A stretch of 20,381 nucleotides of DNA from JAYEJW01 sp034716535 (GTDB taxonomy: Bacteria > Pseudomonadota > Gammaproteobacteria > Chromatiales > Chromatiaceae): the NCBI GenBank assembly GCA_034716535.1, contig JAYEJW010000666.1:1-20381 (forward strand). The letters run 5' to 3'. The translations under genes and the position numbers were made by a program. Below, piece after piece: positions 1 through 7,050 of this stretch. Below the pieces are notes generated by a model. The model was not told where the DNA came from and did not search any database. It saw only the letters and a program-made list of their open reading frames with translations. Positions within the stretch are counted from its first letter, which is position 1; every line of letters starts with the position of its first letter.

Positions 1-123
1 TCCCTCGCCAGGCACCTCGCAAACGAGGGTTTCGGTATCGATTGCCGGGACCCCGGCAAACCAGACCGAAATCCTCTGATCTCAACGCTCATGCGGCTCG
101 TTGCATGATGAAAGTAAGAAACT
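1..123. other. Non-coding, palindrome-rich stretch inside the integrated element
   Basis: No convincing gene is visible. Inverted repeats are nested here: TTTCGGT (30-36) pairs with ACCGAAA (65-71), and inside it TTGCCGGG (42-49) pairs with CCCGGCAA (52-59), with 5-nt spacers on each side. A further pair, CCCTCG (2-7) and CGAGGG (24-29), lies to the left. The stretch follows the stop codon of the minus-strand small membrane protein, so it could be its terminator, but neither strand has a T-run after the hairpin. An operator or recombination site is equally possible. Confidence 0.4.
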
Positions 124-363
124 TCAGTTATAGAATACAACGCCGTATTGATTGGAGGATTTCTTGTAAGACCAATCGTATGCACGTTGTCTAGCTGGGT
201 TTTCCTCATTTTCCGCCAGAAGCTCGGCACCAATTACCGCAAATACAACACTAACCAAGAAACCACCACCAACGGAAACTAGCTTTGATTCACTCGCGCG
301 GGATAATAAAATTGCGCTAACAATCCAGGAGCCTAGCCACAACAAAACAACAATTGCCATCAT
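124..363 (-). CDS. Small two-segment membrane protein, unknown function
   Basis: The product is 79 residues. Two hydrophobic segments, about residues 3-21 and 30-50, are followed by a charged, Asn/Tyr-rich tail that probably lies on one face of the inner membrane. I recognise no family. Two ATG codons are adjacent at the start (358-363), and only a weak purine stretch precedes them. Base composition is clearly AT-richer than the chromosomal genes to the right, which fits acquired DNA. The gene shares strand with the integrase and follows it by 73 bp, so it is probably cargo of the same element. Its small size leaves some doubt that it is a real gene. Confidence 0.5.
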   Translation of the reverse strand: MMAIVVLLWLGSWIVSAILLSRASESKLVSVGGGFLVSVVFAVIGAELLAENEENPARQRAYDWSYKKSSNQYGVVFYN

Positions 364-436
364 CGCATTACCCGTTCTCTATACGAAAAATCCCCGACAC
401 TGGCTTGCAGACGTACACACCCGACTTCGCGATTTA

Positions 437-1561
437 TCACAGCGCAACCTGATCCATCATCCGCCGCCGGTCAGTCGCCATGAACTTTCCGTAGTGCTTT
501 TCCAGCATGCGAATCGACGTGCCCGAGTTGTCCGCGACAACCTGAGCGGGTACGCCGGCCAACAACGCCCTTGAGATGTGATAGTGCCGCAGCGAATAGA
601 AGACACACTCCTGGGGCAGTTTGGCCGCTCTGACCGCGCGTTGCATGGGCCGGTGTTGCTGGGACTTCGCCCAATGCGTACCGTCCTCCTTCATCAGCAG
701 GGGGGCATCAGGCAGTTTCCCGCGTGCCATGGCTCGGAAGAACGTCAGGGCTTCGCCGCTCAGGTAACAGTCCCGCGGACCGGTCTTTCCGCGCAGGTGC
801 AAGGTTCCTCCCTTGGTGTCGAGGTCTCGCACTTTCGCACCGCACAGCTCACCGTATCGAGCGCCGGTCAGGATCGCGCCTCGCACCAGCTCCCGGAACG
901 CGCCGCGGGTCTCGGTTAGCAGGGCTTGAGCCTGGGAGGGGGTGAGAAACAGCTTGCGGGCCGCTCCGACATCCCGAAATGTCGGAACGCGCCGCCACTC
1001 TCCATCAGACGGGGCGATCCCCGAACGGAACGCAAGATTCAACGCTGCCTTGAGCATGGACAGCAGACGGTTTGCTCCATCCTGGGAGCGCCGCATATCT
1101 TCAGGGTCGCCGGAATGGCGAACCAGGGAATCCCGCCAGCGTTTCAGTTGCAAGGTGCGCAGGTCAATAATCTTCACGTTTCCCAACTCGGGTAGGGCGT
1201 GAATGCTTAGACGTTGCTCTACGTCCCGCGCGCTGGCCTCCCCGTTGCGAACTCGAAGATCCGAGACATAATCCCGCACGGCATCTCGAACCAGATAGTC
1301 CGGCCGCTCGGTCTTTGCGGCCAGATCGGCAAACTCCCGGGCCTTGTCTTCGGCTTCCTCATAGTTCAGGGAGTCGAGGTCCCCCAACACTGCATAGCGG
1401 TACTTCCCGTCAGGGCCCGTCGCACGCGCCCGCCAGGTGCCGCCGGTCTCGCTCTTGTGCAGCCCAACATGAACGCCGCGCCGCACGGTTGCCCAATAGG
1501 GGGTATGCCTGGGCTTGAGCGCCCGCCGCTTGCGGGTGGTGTTGATCGGGTTGCTTGCCAT
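437..1561 (-). CDS. Tyrosine recombinase / phage-type integrase
   Basis: This protein of 374 residues should integrate and excise the element at the neighbouring tRNA 3' end. The ATG at 1561 is chosen because a strong Shine-Dalgarno (AAGGAGG, 1566-1572) sits 4 nt upstream; a longer open frame to 1618 lacks one. The N-terminal part is basic, resembling an arm-type DNA-binding region, followed by a SAM-like core-binding domain. The catalytic domain shows Arg235 in TGARYGEL, Lys259 in LRGKTG, Arg325 in YSLRHYH and the nucleophile Tyr357 in EKHYGKF. Both usual histidine positions of the R-H-R-H-Y set are changed: Tyr322 precedes SLRH, and Asn345 stands where LGH is expected. Such changes occur in phage integrases, so the enzyme may be active. 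It is read away from the attachment site. Confidence 0.9.
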   Translation of the reverse strand: MASNPINTTRKRRALKPRHTPYWATVRRGVHVGLHKSETGGTWRARATGPDGKYRYAVLGDLDSLNYEEAEDKAREFADLAAKTERPDYLVRDAVRDYVSDLRVRNGEASARDVEQRLSIHALPELGNVKIIDLRTLQLKRWRDSLVRHSGDPEDMRRSQDGANRLLSMLKAALNLAFRSGIAPSDGEWRRVPTFRDVGAARKLFLTPSQAQALLTETRGAFRELVRGAILTGARYGELCGAKVRDLDTKGGTLHLRGKTGPRDCYLSGEALTFFRAMARGKLPDAPLLMKEDGTHWAKSQQHRPMQRAVRAAKLPQECVFYSLRHYHISRALLAGVPAQVVADNSGTSIRMLEKHYGKFMATDRRRMMDQVAL

Positions 1562-1717
1562 CTGCCCTCCTTCGGGTGTAAGTTGGGTGAAAGTTTGTCC
1601 GCGAATCGTTATGGACAAGTTTAGACGATGGCTGATAACAATGCGGAGAAATCAATATGTTAATGAGCTTCAGGGAACACGGAAAGACAGAAAGTTTCGC
1701 CCTCTCACGTCGGTAAC

Positions 1718-1745
1718 AGGGGTTCGAGTCCCCTAGGGAGCGCCA
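1718..1745 (+). repeat. tRNA 3'-end fragment: attachment-site scar (att)
   Basis: The bases form an intact T arm, AGGGG (1718-1722), TTCGAGT loop and CCCCT (1730-1734), followed by the acceptor strand AGGGAGC (1735-1741), discriminator G and CCA (1743-1745). The matching 5' acceptor strand GCTCCCT does not occur about 75 bases upstream, so this is not a whole tRNA. Tyrosine integrases commonly target tRNA 3' ends and leave such a duplicate. The integrase gene starts 160-180 bp to the left. The intact tRNA should lie at the far, left end of the element, outside the window. The isotype cannot be told from this fragment. Confidence 0.8.
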
Positions 1746-1791
1746 AATCGCCCTACCGACCTTGCTTCGCGCGCGCGCTCGCTTCGTCCGA

Positions 1792-3105
1792 ATGGAATCC
1801 CACGAGAGAAACGGACCAAAGCGCGTCGCCTTCATCTCCACACGTATCAGCGGCTCCGACGGCGTGAGCCTGGAGATAGACAAGTGGGCTGCCGTCCTCG
1901 AATCCATGGGTCATGCCTGTTACTACATCGCAGGTCAGTGCGACGACCGCCCACCCGAGCGGTCCTGGGTCATCCCCGAGGCCCACTTCCGCCACCCGGC
2001 GATCGATGAGATCAACCGTCGGGCCTTCGGAACCCGGGTGCGCACGCCGGAGATCAGCGACCGGGTCCGGGAAATCGCCAAGGCCATCAAGACCCAGTTG
2101 CGCGAGGCGATCAGTCACTTCGAGATCGACGTCCTGATCGCCGAGAACTGCGTCACGATTCCCATGAATATCCCCCTCGGAATCGCGGTGGTCGAGACCC
2201 TGATGGAGAATCCGATCGCCTGCGTGGCCCACCACCACGACTTCGTCTGGGAGCGGGATCGCTTTCTCTACAATGCGGTGGACGACTATCTGCGCACGGC
2301 CTTCCCACCGCCCATCGAGCAGATCCAGCACGTTGCCATCAACAGCCAGGCCGCCCGTGAGTTCAGCCGCCGTACCGGCTTACCCTGCGTCGTGATCCCG
2401 AACGTCATGGACTTCGATCACTCCCCACCCCCACCGGATACGTACTGCGACAGATTTCGCGCGGATCTGGGAATCGATGACGATGATGTCCTCGTGCTCC
2501 AGCCCACACGCGTCGTCCAGCGCAAGGGGATCGAGACGTCGATCGAGCTGATCCGGGTGCTCGGCGACCCCCGCTTCAAGCTGGTCATCACCCATAGCGC
2601 CGGCGACGAGGGCGCCGGTTACGCGCAGCGGATACGGGATTACGCCAAGCTGCTGGGGGTGGAGGTAATCCTCGCCGATCGCCGCATCGGCGCCGAGCGC
2701 GGGGAAGACGAGCAGGGCCGCCGAATCTATACGATCTGGGATGCGTACCAGCAGGCGGATCTGGTCACCTACCCCTCCACGTACGAGGGTTTCGGCAACG
2801 CCTTTCTCGAATCCCTTTACTACCGCAAGCCGATTCTGTGCAACCGCTACTCGATCTTCCGCACCGACATCGAGCCCCTCGGCTTCGATGTGATCGAGCT
2901 CGACGGCTACCTGACCGAGGAAGTGATCGCCGAGGTACGGCGGGTGGTGAGCGATGCCGCCTACCGCAACAGGATGGTGGCTCACAATTTCGAGATCGCC
3001 AGGCACTATTTCTCCTACCGCAGGGTGGCGACCGAGATGCACACCATTCTGTCCACGCCGCAACTTGTGACTCACGGGCTTCCAACAAGCCTCGATAAGG
3101 GCTAG
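1792..3105 (+). CDS. GT4-family glycosyltransferase
   Basis: The product is 437 residues, cytoplasmic, with two Rossmann-like halves (GT-B fold). The C-terminal half has the retaining GT4 signature YEGFGNAFLE, giving the E-x7-E pair Glu332 and Glu340, and the upstream QPTRVVQRKG block (Arg240, Lys245) expected to bind the sugar-nucleotide phosphates. The N-terminal half has a glycine-rich loop, STRISGSDGVS (residues 16-26), and a His cluster, AHHHDFVWERDR (146-157). The ATG at 1792 is preferred over an upstream TTG at 1762, but neither has a clear ribosome binding site. The gene begins 46 bp after the tRNA scar and is the first chromosomal gene. Acceptor and product are unknown; a soluble osmolyte glycoside is one possibility, an envelope glycan another. 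Confidence 0.8.
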   Translation: MESHERNGPKRVAFISTRISGSDGVSLEIDKWAAVLESMGHACYYIAGQCDDRPPERSWVIPEAHFRHPAIDEINRRAFGTRVRTPEISDRVREIAKAIKTQLREAISHFEIDVLIAENCVTIPMNIPLGIAVVETLMENPIACVAHHHDFVWERDRFLYNAVDDYLRTAFPPPIEQIQHVAINSQAAREFSRRTGLPCVVIPNVMDFDHSPPPPDTYCDRFRADLGIDDDDVLVLQPTRVVQRKGIETSIELIRVLGDPRFKLVITHSAGDEGAGYAQRIRDYAKLLGVEVILADRRIGAERGEDEQGRRIYTIWDAYQQADLVTYPSTYEGFGNAFLESLYYRKPILCNRYSIFRTDIEPLGFDVIELDGYLTEEVIAEVRRVVSDAAYRNRMVAHNFEIARHYFSYRRVATEMHTILSTPQLVTHGLPTSLDKG

Positions 3106-3162
3106 TCTTTGCCCCCTTTGGCGGGGCCCCGAGACAGAAAGAACCATCCGAGGAAGCGAATC

Positions 3163-3771
3163 GTGAAGAGCAACAGGGCATTGATTACGGCAGTTACCCT
3201 CGCCGCCATGCTGACGACACAGGCGCAGGCGGACGAGGTCACCGACCAATTGGAGAGCGCGCGTAAGGCCTACGAGTCGGGGGAGCTGCGCTCCGCCGTC
3301 CAGACCCTGCAGTTCGCCGTCGCCAGCATCCAGGAGAAGATCAACCTCAGCCTGCTCAAGCTGCTGCCGGAGCCCCTGGAGGGCTGGCAAGCGGACGAGC
3401 CCCAAGCCCAATCCGCCGGCATGGCCGCAATGATCGCGGGCACCAATCTTACCCGGCGTTACTACCGGGACGGCGGCGCCGAGGTGGAGCTGAGCATCAT
3501 GGCCGATTCGCCGCTGATGTCCATGATGACCATGATGCTCGCCAACCCGATGATGATGCAGACGGACCCGGGCACACGGCTGTTCACCCACGGGGGCCAC
3601 CGGGGGATGGTGAAGCATGAGAAGGACAGCGAGCGCTGGGAGATCAACCTGATGGTCGGCAGCAAGATTCTGATGCAGGTCACCGGGACAGGAGTAAAGG
3701 AGAGAGCCACCGTGGAGGACTACCTCAAGGCGGTCGACCTGCCCGCGGTCGAACAGGCGTTTTCGAGCTGA
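3163..3771 (+). CDS. Exported Met-rich hypothetical protein
   Basis: The protein has 202 residues from a GTG start at 3163, chosen because AGGAAG (3151-3156) lies 6 nt upstream; the open frame runs further to 3109 without support. Residues 1-23 form a signal peptide (Lys/Arg, a hydrophobic core, then AQA before Asp24), so the mature protein is periplasmic. Residues 25-65 look helical and repeat-like. Residues 113-132 carry nine methionines, many in pairs or triplets. No enzyme motif is visible. It follows the glycosyltransferase by 57 bp and could be co-transcribed, but a shared role is not shown. Confidence 0.7.
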   Translation: MKSNRALITAVTLAAMLTTQAQADEVTDQLESARKAYESGELRSAVQTLQFAVASIQEKINLSLLKLLPEPLEGWQADEPQAQSAGMAAMIAGTNLTRRYYRDGGAEVELSIMADSPLMSMMTMMLANPMMMQTDPGTRLFTHGGHRGMVKHEKDSERWEINLMVGSKILMQVTGTGVKERATVEDYLKAVDLPAVEQAFSS

Positions 3772-3772
3772 A

Positions 3773-3810
3773 GCGCGTTTCCGCGCGGCCGAATGGCTGT
3801 GAACGCAGCC
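3773..3810. terminator. Two small hairpins between convergent genes
   Basis: GCGCG (3773-3777) pairs with CGCGC (3782-3786) over a 4-nt loop, and GGCTG (3795-3799) pairs with CAGCC (3806-3810) over a 6-nt loop. They fill the 47-bp gap between the stop codons of the exported protein and galU. Neither has a real T-run, so a terminator role for either strand is only suggested. Confidence 0.35.
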
Positions 3811-3818
3811 TTAGCGGA

Positions 3819-4691
3819 CTAGGGATCCAAGCGCTTGAGATAGGTCGTGAAGTCCTCGCCCAGCTCCGGGTGAGCCAGGGCGTATTCGACGGTCGCCTCC
3901 AGGTAGCCGAGCTTGCTGCCGCAGTCGTAGCGCCTGCCCCGGAACGGATAGGCGATGACCGGCTCGTCGGCGAGCAAAGCGGCGATGGCGTCCGTGAGCT
4001 GAATCTCGCCGCCTGCACCCGCCCCCGTTTGCTCCAGCTTCTGAAAGATCCTGGGGGTCAGCAGGTAACGACCAACCACCGCCAGATTGGAGGGTGCCTG
4101 CTCCGGGGCCGGCTTCTCCACCATAGAGACCACGCGTAGCTCCCCGTCAGTTCCAGCCTGGGTCTCAACGATTCCGTACTTGTTGGTTTCTTCCCTCGGA
4201 ACCTCCTCCACCCCCAGGATGCTGCAGCCGTATCGCTCATACAGGGCGACCATCTGCTCCACCACGCTCTGACCATCGCCCCGAATGAGGTCGTCGGCCA
4301 GGATCACTGCAAAGGGCTCGTCCCCAACCACGGGCTTGGCGCACAGGACCGCGTGACCGAGACCCAGGGCCTCGGCCTGGCGCAGGTAGATGCAGCTCAC
4401 GTGCGGGGGAAGGATCGTCTGGACGATCTCGAGTAGCCTGTGCTTGCCGGCCCCCTGCAGCTCCATCTCAAGCTCGTAGGCCTTGTCGAAATGGTCCTCG
4501 ATGGAGCGTTTGTTGCGTCCGGTGATGAACACGAGCTGATCAAGCCCGGCTGCCTCGGCCTCCTCGGCGGCATACTGGATCAGGGGCTTGTCCACGACGG
4601 GGAGCATTTCCTTCGGGCTGGCCTTCGTGGCCGGCAGGAATCGGGTACCCAGTCCGGCGACGGGAAATACTGCTTTGCGGATTGCTGCCAT
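3819..4691 (-). CDS. galU: UTP--glucose-1-phosphate uridylyltransferase
   Basis: GalU makes UDP-glucose from UTP and glucose 1-phosphate in the cytoplasm, feeding LPS core, capsule, trehalose and other glycoside synthesis. The 290-residue product matches bacterial GalU length. The nucleotide-binding N terminus reads GLGTRFLPATKASPKEML, followed by VVDKPLIQY; further hallmarks are the FVITGRNKRSIEDHFD-type block, VEKPAPEQAPSNLAVVGRY and GEIQLTDAI. The start is firm: AGGAGGGAG lies 5 nt before the ATG. It is transcribed alone, with 145 bp to the pyrF stop. A GT4 glycosyltransferase lies nearby, and GalU could supply its donor, but that link is inferred. Confidence 0.96.
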   Translation of the reverse strand: MAAIRKAVFPVAGLGTRFLPATKASPKEMLPVVDKPLIQYAAEEAEAAGLDQLVFITGRNKRSIEDHFDKAYELEMELQGAGKHRLLEIVQTILPPHVSCIYLRQAEALGLGHAVLCAKPVVGDEPFAVILADDLIRGDGQSVVEQMVALYERYGCSILGVEEVPREETNKYGIVETQAGTDGELRVVSMVEKPAPEQAPSNLAVVGRYLLTPRIFQKLEQTGAGAGGEIQLTDAIAALLADEPVIAYPFRGRRYDCGSKLGYLEATVEYALAHPELGEDFTTYLKRLDP

Positions 4692-4745
4692 CTTGACTCC
4701 CTCCTAACTACTACTGGTTCGTGTCCCAGCCGCCGCACCCGGCAG

Positions 4746-4762
4746 TTGGGTCCAATTGGGTC
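4746..4762. repeat. Short direct repeat upstream of galU
   Basis: TTGGGTC occurs twice (4746-4752 and 4756-4762) with a 10-bp period, about 55-70 bp upstream of the galU start codon. Spacing of one helical turn would suit a regulator site, and the centre contains the palindrome CCAATTGG. No regulator is recognised. Confidence 0.3.
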
Positions 4763-4788
4763 AGAATGCCGCTTGCGCTGAACAGAGA

Positions 4789-4829
4789 CGATGGGCGGAA
4801 ACCCGAGCGACGGCTTGTTCCGCCCATCG
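4789..4829 (-). terminator. 12-bp stem hairpin after pyrF
   Basis: CGATGGGCGGAA (4789-4800) is perfectly complementary to TTCCGCCCATCG (4818-4829) across a 17-nt loop. It begins 8 bp past the pyrF stop codon in the direction of transcription and separates the pyrF operon from the galU promoter. A U-tract is missing, so it may stabilise the mRNA 3' end or act with Rho rather than terminate alone. Confidence 0.55.
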
Positions 4830-4836
4830 AGGCAGG

Positions 4837-5547
4837 TCACTCGTGGCCCACCCCGTGCAGGTCTCGCTCAATGTCCGCCAACGCCCCGAGGGGATCGCGC
4901 GCCGCGGTTATCGGTCTACCGATAACCAGATAGTCGGCGCCGGCGGCCACCGCCTCGCGCGGCGTCATCACCCGCTTCTGATCACCCGTCTCGTTTCCTG
5001 CGGGTCGCACTCCGGGGGTGACGAGCAGGAAACCCGGGCCGAGTCCGTCGCGCACCAGCGCCGCCTCCCGGGGCGAGCAGACGACCCCGTCCAGTCCCGC
5101 GGCCTGCGCCAACCGGGCCAGACGCAAGACCCGGTCTCGTGGTTCGCCGGGACAGCCGATCTCGCCCAGGTCCGCCCCATCGAGACTGGTCAACACCGTC
5201 ACCGCAATCAGCAATGGCCTCTGTGACCTGGAAGCCAGTCGTTCCCTGGCGGCCTCCATCATGGCACGCCCGCCGGATGCATGAAGATTCAGCATCCATA
5301 CGCCCAGGTCCGCCGCCGCCGCACAGGCCGCCGCCACCGTATTGGGGATGTCGTGAAACTTGAGATCGAGAAAGACTTGGAAACCCCGGCTGGTCAACCG
5401 CTCCACGAATCCTGGTCCCAGCCGTGTGAACATCTCCTTGCCGACCTTCAGGCGACAGCGCCCTGGATCGAGACCGTCCACCAAGTCGATCGCCGGGGCC
5501 TCCTCCGGAAAATCCAGGGCGACGATGATTCTGGGCTCTTCGCTCAC
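4837..5547 (-). CDS. pyrF: Orotidine 5'-phosphate decarboxylase
   Basis: PyrF converts OMP to UMP, the last step of de novo pyrimidine synthesis, in the cytoplasm as a TIM-barrel dimer. The 236-residue product has the group I active-site motif DLKFHDIPNTV with Asp61, Lys63 and Asp66, an N-terminal VALDF strand with substrate Asp12, Lys34 in LKVGKEMF and the phosphate-binding VTPGVRP and GRPI segments near the C terminus. It lies 30 bp after lapB on the same strand, so the two are probably one transcript, as in enterobacteria. Confidence 0.96.
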   Translation of the reverse strand: MSEEPRIIVALDFPEEAPAIDLVDGLDPGRCRLKVGKEMFTRLGPGFVERLTSRGFQVFLDLKFHDIPNTVAAACAAAADLGVWMLNLHASGGRAMMEAARERLASRSQRPLLIAVTVLTSLDGADLGEIGCPGEPRDRVLRLARLAQAAGLDGVVCSPREAALVRDGLGPGFLLVTPGVRPAGNETGDQKRVMTPREAVAAGADYLVIGRPITAARDPLGALADIERDLHGVGHE

Positions 5548-5577
5548 GAGGATCTTTCTCCCGAATCGCTTCGCCGC

Positions 5578-6780
5578 TCAGGCAGTGCGGCGGGCGGTCA
5601 CGACGTCCGCTCCAACAGTGACAGGCTCAGGCTGGACCGGCTTGATACTCCCCCAATGCTGACAGCTCGGACATTGCCAATGCAGCCGCCGAGCGACGAA
5701 ACCGCAGTGATCGCATTGGTACTCGGGTTGCCGCTCCCGCAGAAAACGCACGACTCCCGATACCGCCCAGTGCATCGCCCGTTCCTGCGGGTCACCCGGC
5801 GCCCGCTCTCCGTCGAGCTCCAGCAGGCGCTCCAGCCCGGCCAGATCGGCATGCCCGGCGACATAGGCCGTCAGGAAGGCGATGGCCGCCTCGCCGCCTT
5901 CCTCCTGCCCGATCGCGTCGGCCAGGGTCAGCGTCAGCTGCGGGCTAGGGTGGTCACTGTAGAGGCGCCGAAGCTCGCTCAGCAGGTCCGTCCGGCCACA
6001 GCGCCGGTAGGCCTCGAGCAGGTCGGGCAAAATCTCCGGCACGAACTGTGGCCCCCGGTCTGCCACCCGGTGATAGAGCGCCACGGCCTGTTGCGCATCG
6101 CCCCGGGCCGTCTCCATCCTCGCCTCCAACATGGTCGCGCGCACACACCGGCGGTCCACCGACTGGGCGTCCCTCAGATGCGCGCTGGCGCCTTCTCCGT
6201 CGCCCGCCTTCAGGGCCTCTTCGGCCAACTCACAATGGTACTGGGCGATCTCGGTGCGCATCGGCTCGCCGGTGAGCGACTCCAACTGCTCGGCCACGTC
6301 CAGACAGCGTACCCAGTCCTTCTCCTGCTGATAGATCTCGCGCAGCCCCTCTAGGGCGCGCTTGCGGTGGAGCTTCATCTCCACCAGCTCGCCGAACAGA
6401 CTCTCCGCACGATCGAAGAGACCGGCGCGCATGTAATCCTGACCAAGCTCGTAGAGAGCATAAGCGCGCTGCTGGCGGTCGAGATTGGAGCGTGCAACCA
6501 GATTCTGGTGGATGCGAATGGCCCGATCCACCTCGCCGCGGCGCCGAAACAGGCTGCCGAGGGCCAGATGGGTCTCTGCCGTCTCCCCGTCCACCTCGGC
6601 GAGCTTGAGAAAAACGTCGATGGCCTTGTCCGGTTGTTCGTCGAGGAGGTAGTTTAGGCCGCGGAAGAAGGCCGGGTCCCGCGCCGCTCCAGCGGCGTTT
6701 CGGCAACCGAGACTGCGCTTTGCCGCCCACCATCCCGACGCGGCGGCCACGGGCAACAGGAGCAGCAACCACTCGATCAT
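5578..6780 (-). CDS. lapB: LPS assembly regulator LapB (YciM)
   Basis: LapB is an inner-membrane-anchored cytoplasmic TPR protein; in E. coli it works with FtsH to control LpxC turnover and so the rate of LPS synthesis. The 400-residue product has the typical N-terminal anchor (IEWLLLLLPVAAASGWW, residues 2-18), an array of TPR helices from about residue 35 to 345, and a C-terminal rubredoxin-type metal knuckle with Cys356/Cys359 (CDHC) and Cys370/Cys373 (CPSC). The start at 6780 is set by this anchor, although the ribosome binding site is weak. It is followed by pyrF, the usual arrangement. The usual upstream partner lapA is missing here. The last residues (about 380-400) extend slightly past the knuckle. 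Confidence 0.95.
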   Translation of the reverse strand: MIEWLLLLLPVAAASGWWAAKRSLGCRNAAGAARDPAFFRGLNYLLDEQPDKAIDVFLKLAEVDGETAETHLALGSLFRRRGEVDRAIRIHQNLVARSNLDRQQRAYALYELGQDYMRAGLFDRAESLFGELVEMKLHRKRALEGLREIYQQEKDWVRCLDVAEQLESLTGEPMRTEIAQYHCELAEEALKAGDGEGASAHLRDAQSVDRRCVRATMLEARMETARGDAQQAVALYHRVADRGPQFVPEILPDLLEAYRRCGRTDLLSELRRLYSDHPSPQLTLTLADAIGQEEGGEAAIAFLTAYVAGHADLAGLERLLELDGERAPGDPQERAMHWAVSGVVRFLRERQPEYQCDHCGFVARRLHWQCPSCQHWGSIKPVQPEPVTVGADVVTARRTA

Positions 6781-7002
6781 CGCCGGAAGCGCCTAGGACC
6801 ATTGGGGCGCAGGCATGACGGTCGCTTCAAAAACACCCACGCCAGAAAGCTCCGCAACGGGACGGCGGAAACCCCTACCGCCACCCGATCGACAGAAAAG
6901 GCTTCCGGCGGCTCCTGCATCGGCGAGTCCACGACAATTGTACCCAGCGAGATCAATTCCTCCGTATCATACAGGCATCCGACGCAGACCGCATCGCGGC
7001 GT

Positions 7003-7022
7003 CGACTTATGAGTCGGTTTTT
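7003..7022 (+). terminator. Hairpin plus T-run in the SDR gene leader
   Basis: CGACT (7003-7007), loop TATG and AGTCG (7012-7016) are followed by a run of five T (7018-7022), the layout of a weak intrinsic terminator. It lies about 30 bp before the SDR start codon on the same strand. It could stop read-through from the left or attenuate the SDR gene. The rest of the 270-bp lapB/SDR divergent gap shows no clear promoter. Confidence 0.4.
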
Positions 7023-7050
7023 ACAGTGTTTTTCCAGAGGATCAAATCAG

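Noticed and set aside
1669..1745. Complete tRNA gene at the attachment site
   Set aside because: Only the T arm and 3' acceptor strand are present; no GCTCCCT 5' strand, D arm or anticodon arm can be found upstream.
2380..3618. Long open frame on the minus strand, 412 codons
   Set aside because: It is antisense to the glycosyltransferase and exported-protein genes, whose motifs are clear; its composition is His/Gly/Val-rich as expected for an antisense shadow in high-GC DNA.
6938..6970. TTGTAC and TATCAT as a promoter for the SDR gene
   Set aside because: The spacing is 21 bp, too long for sigma-70.
6802..7050. Extension of the SDR frame upstream to 6802
   Set aside because: The added residues are Arg/Thr/Ser-rich with no SDR character, and the Rossmann fold starts directly at 7051.
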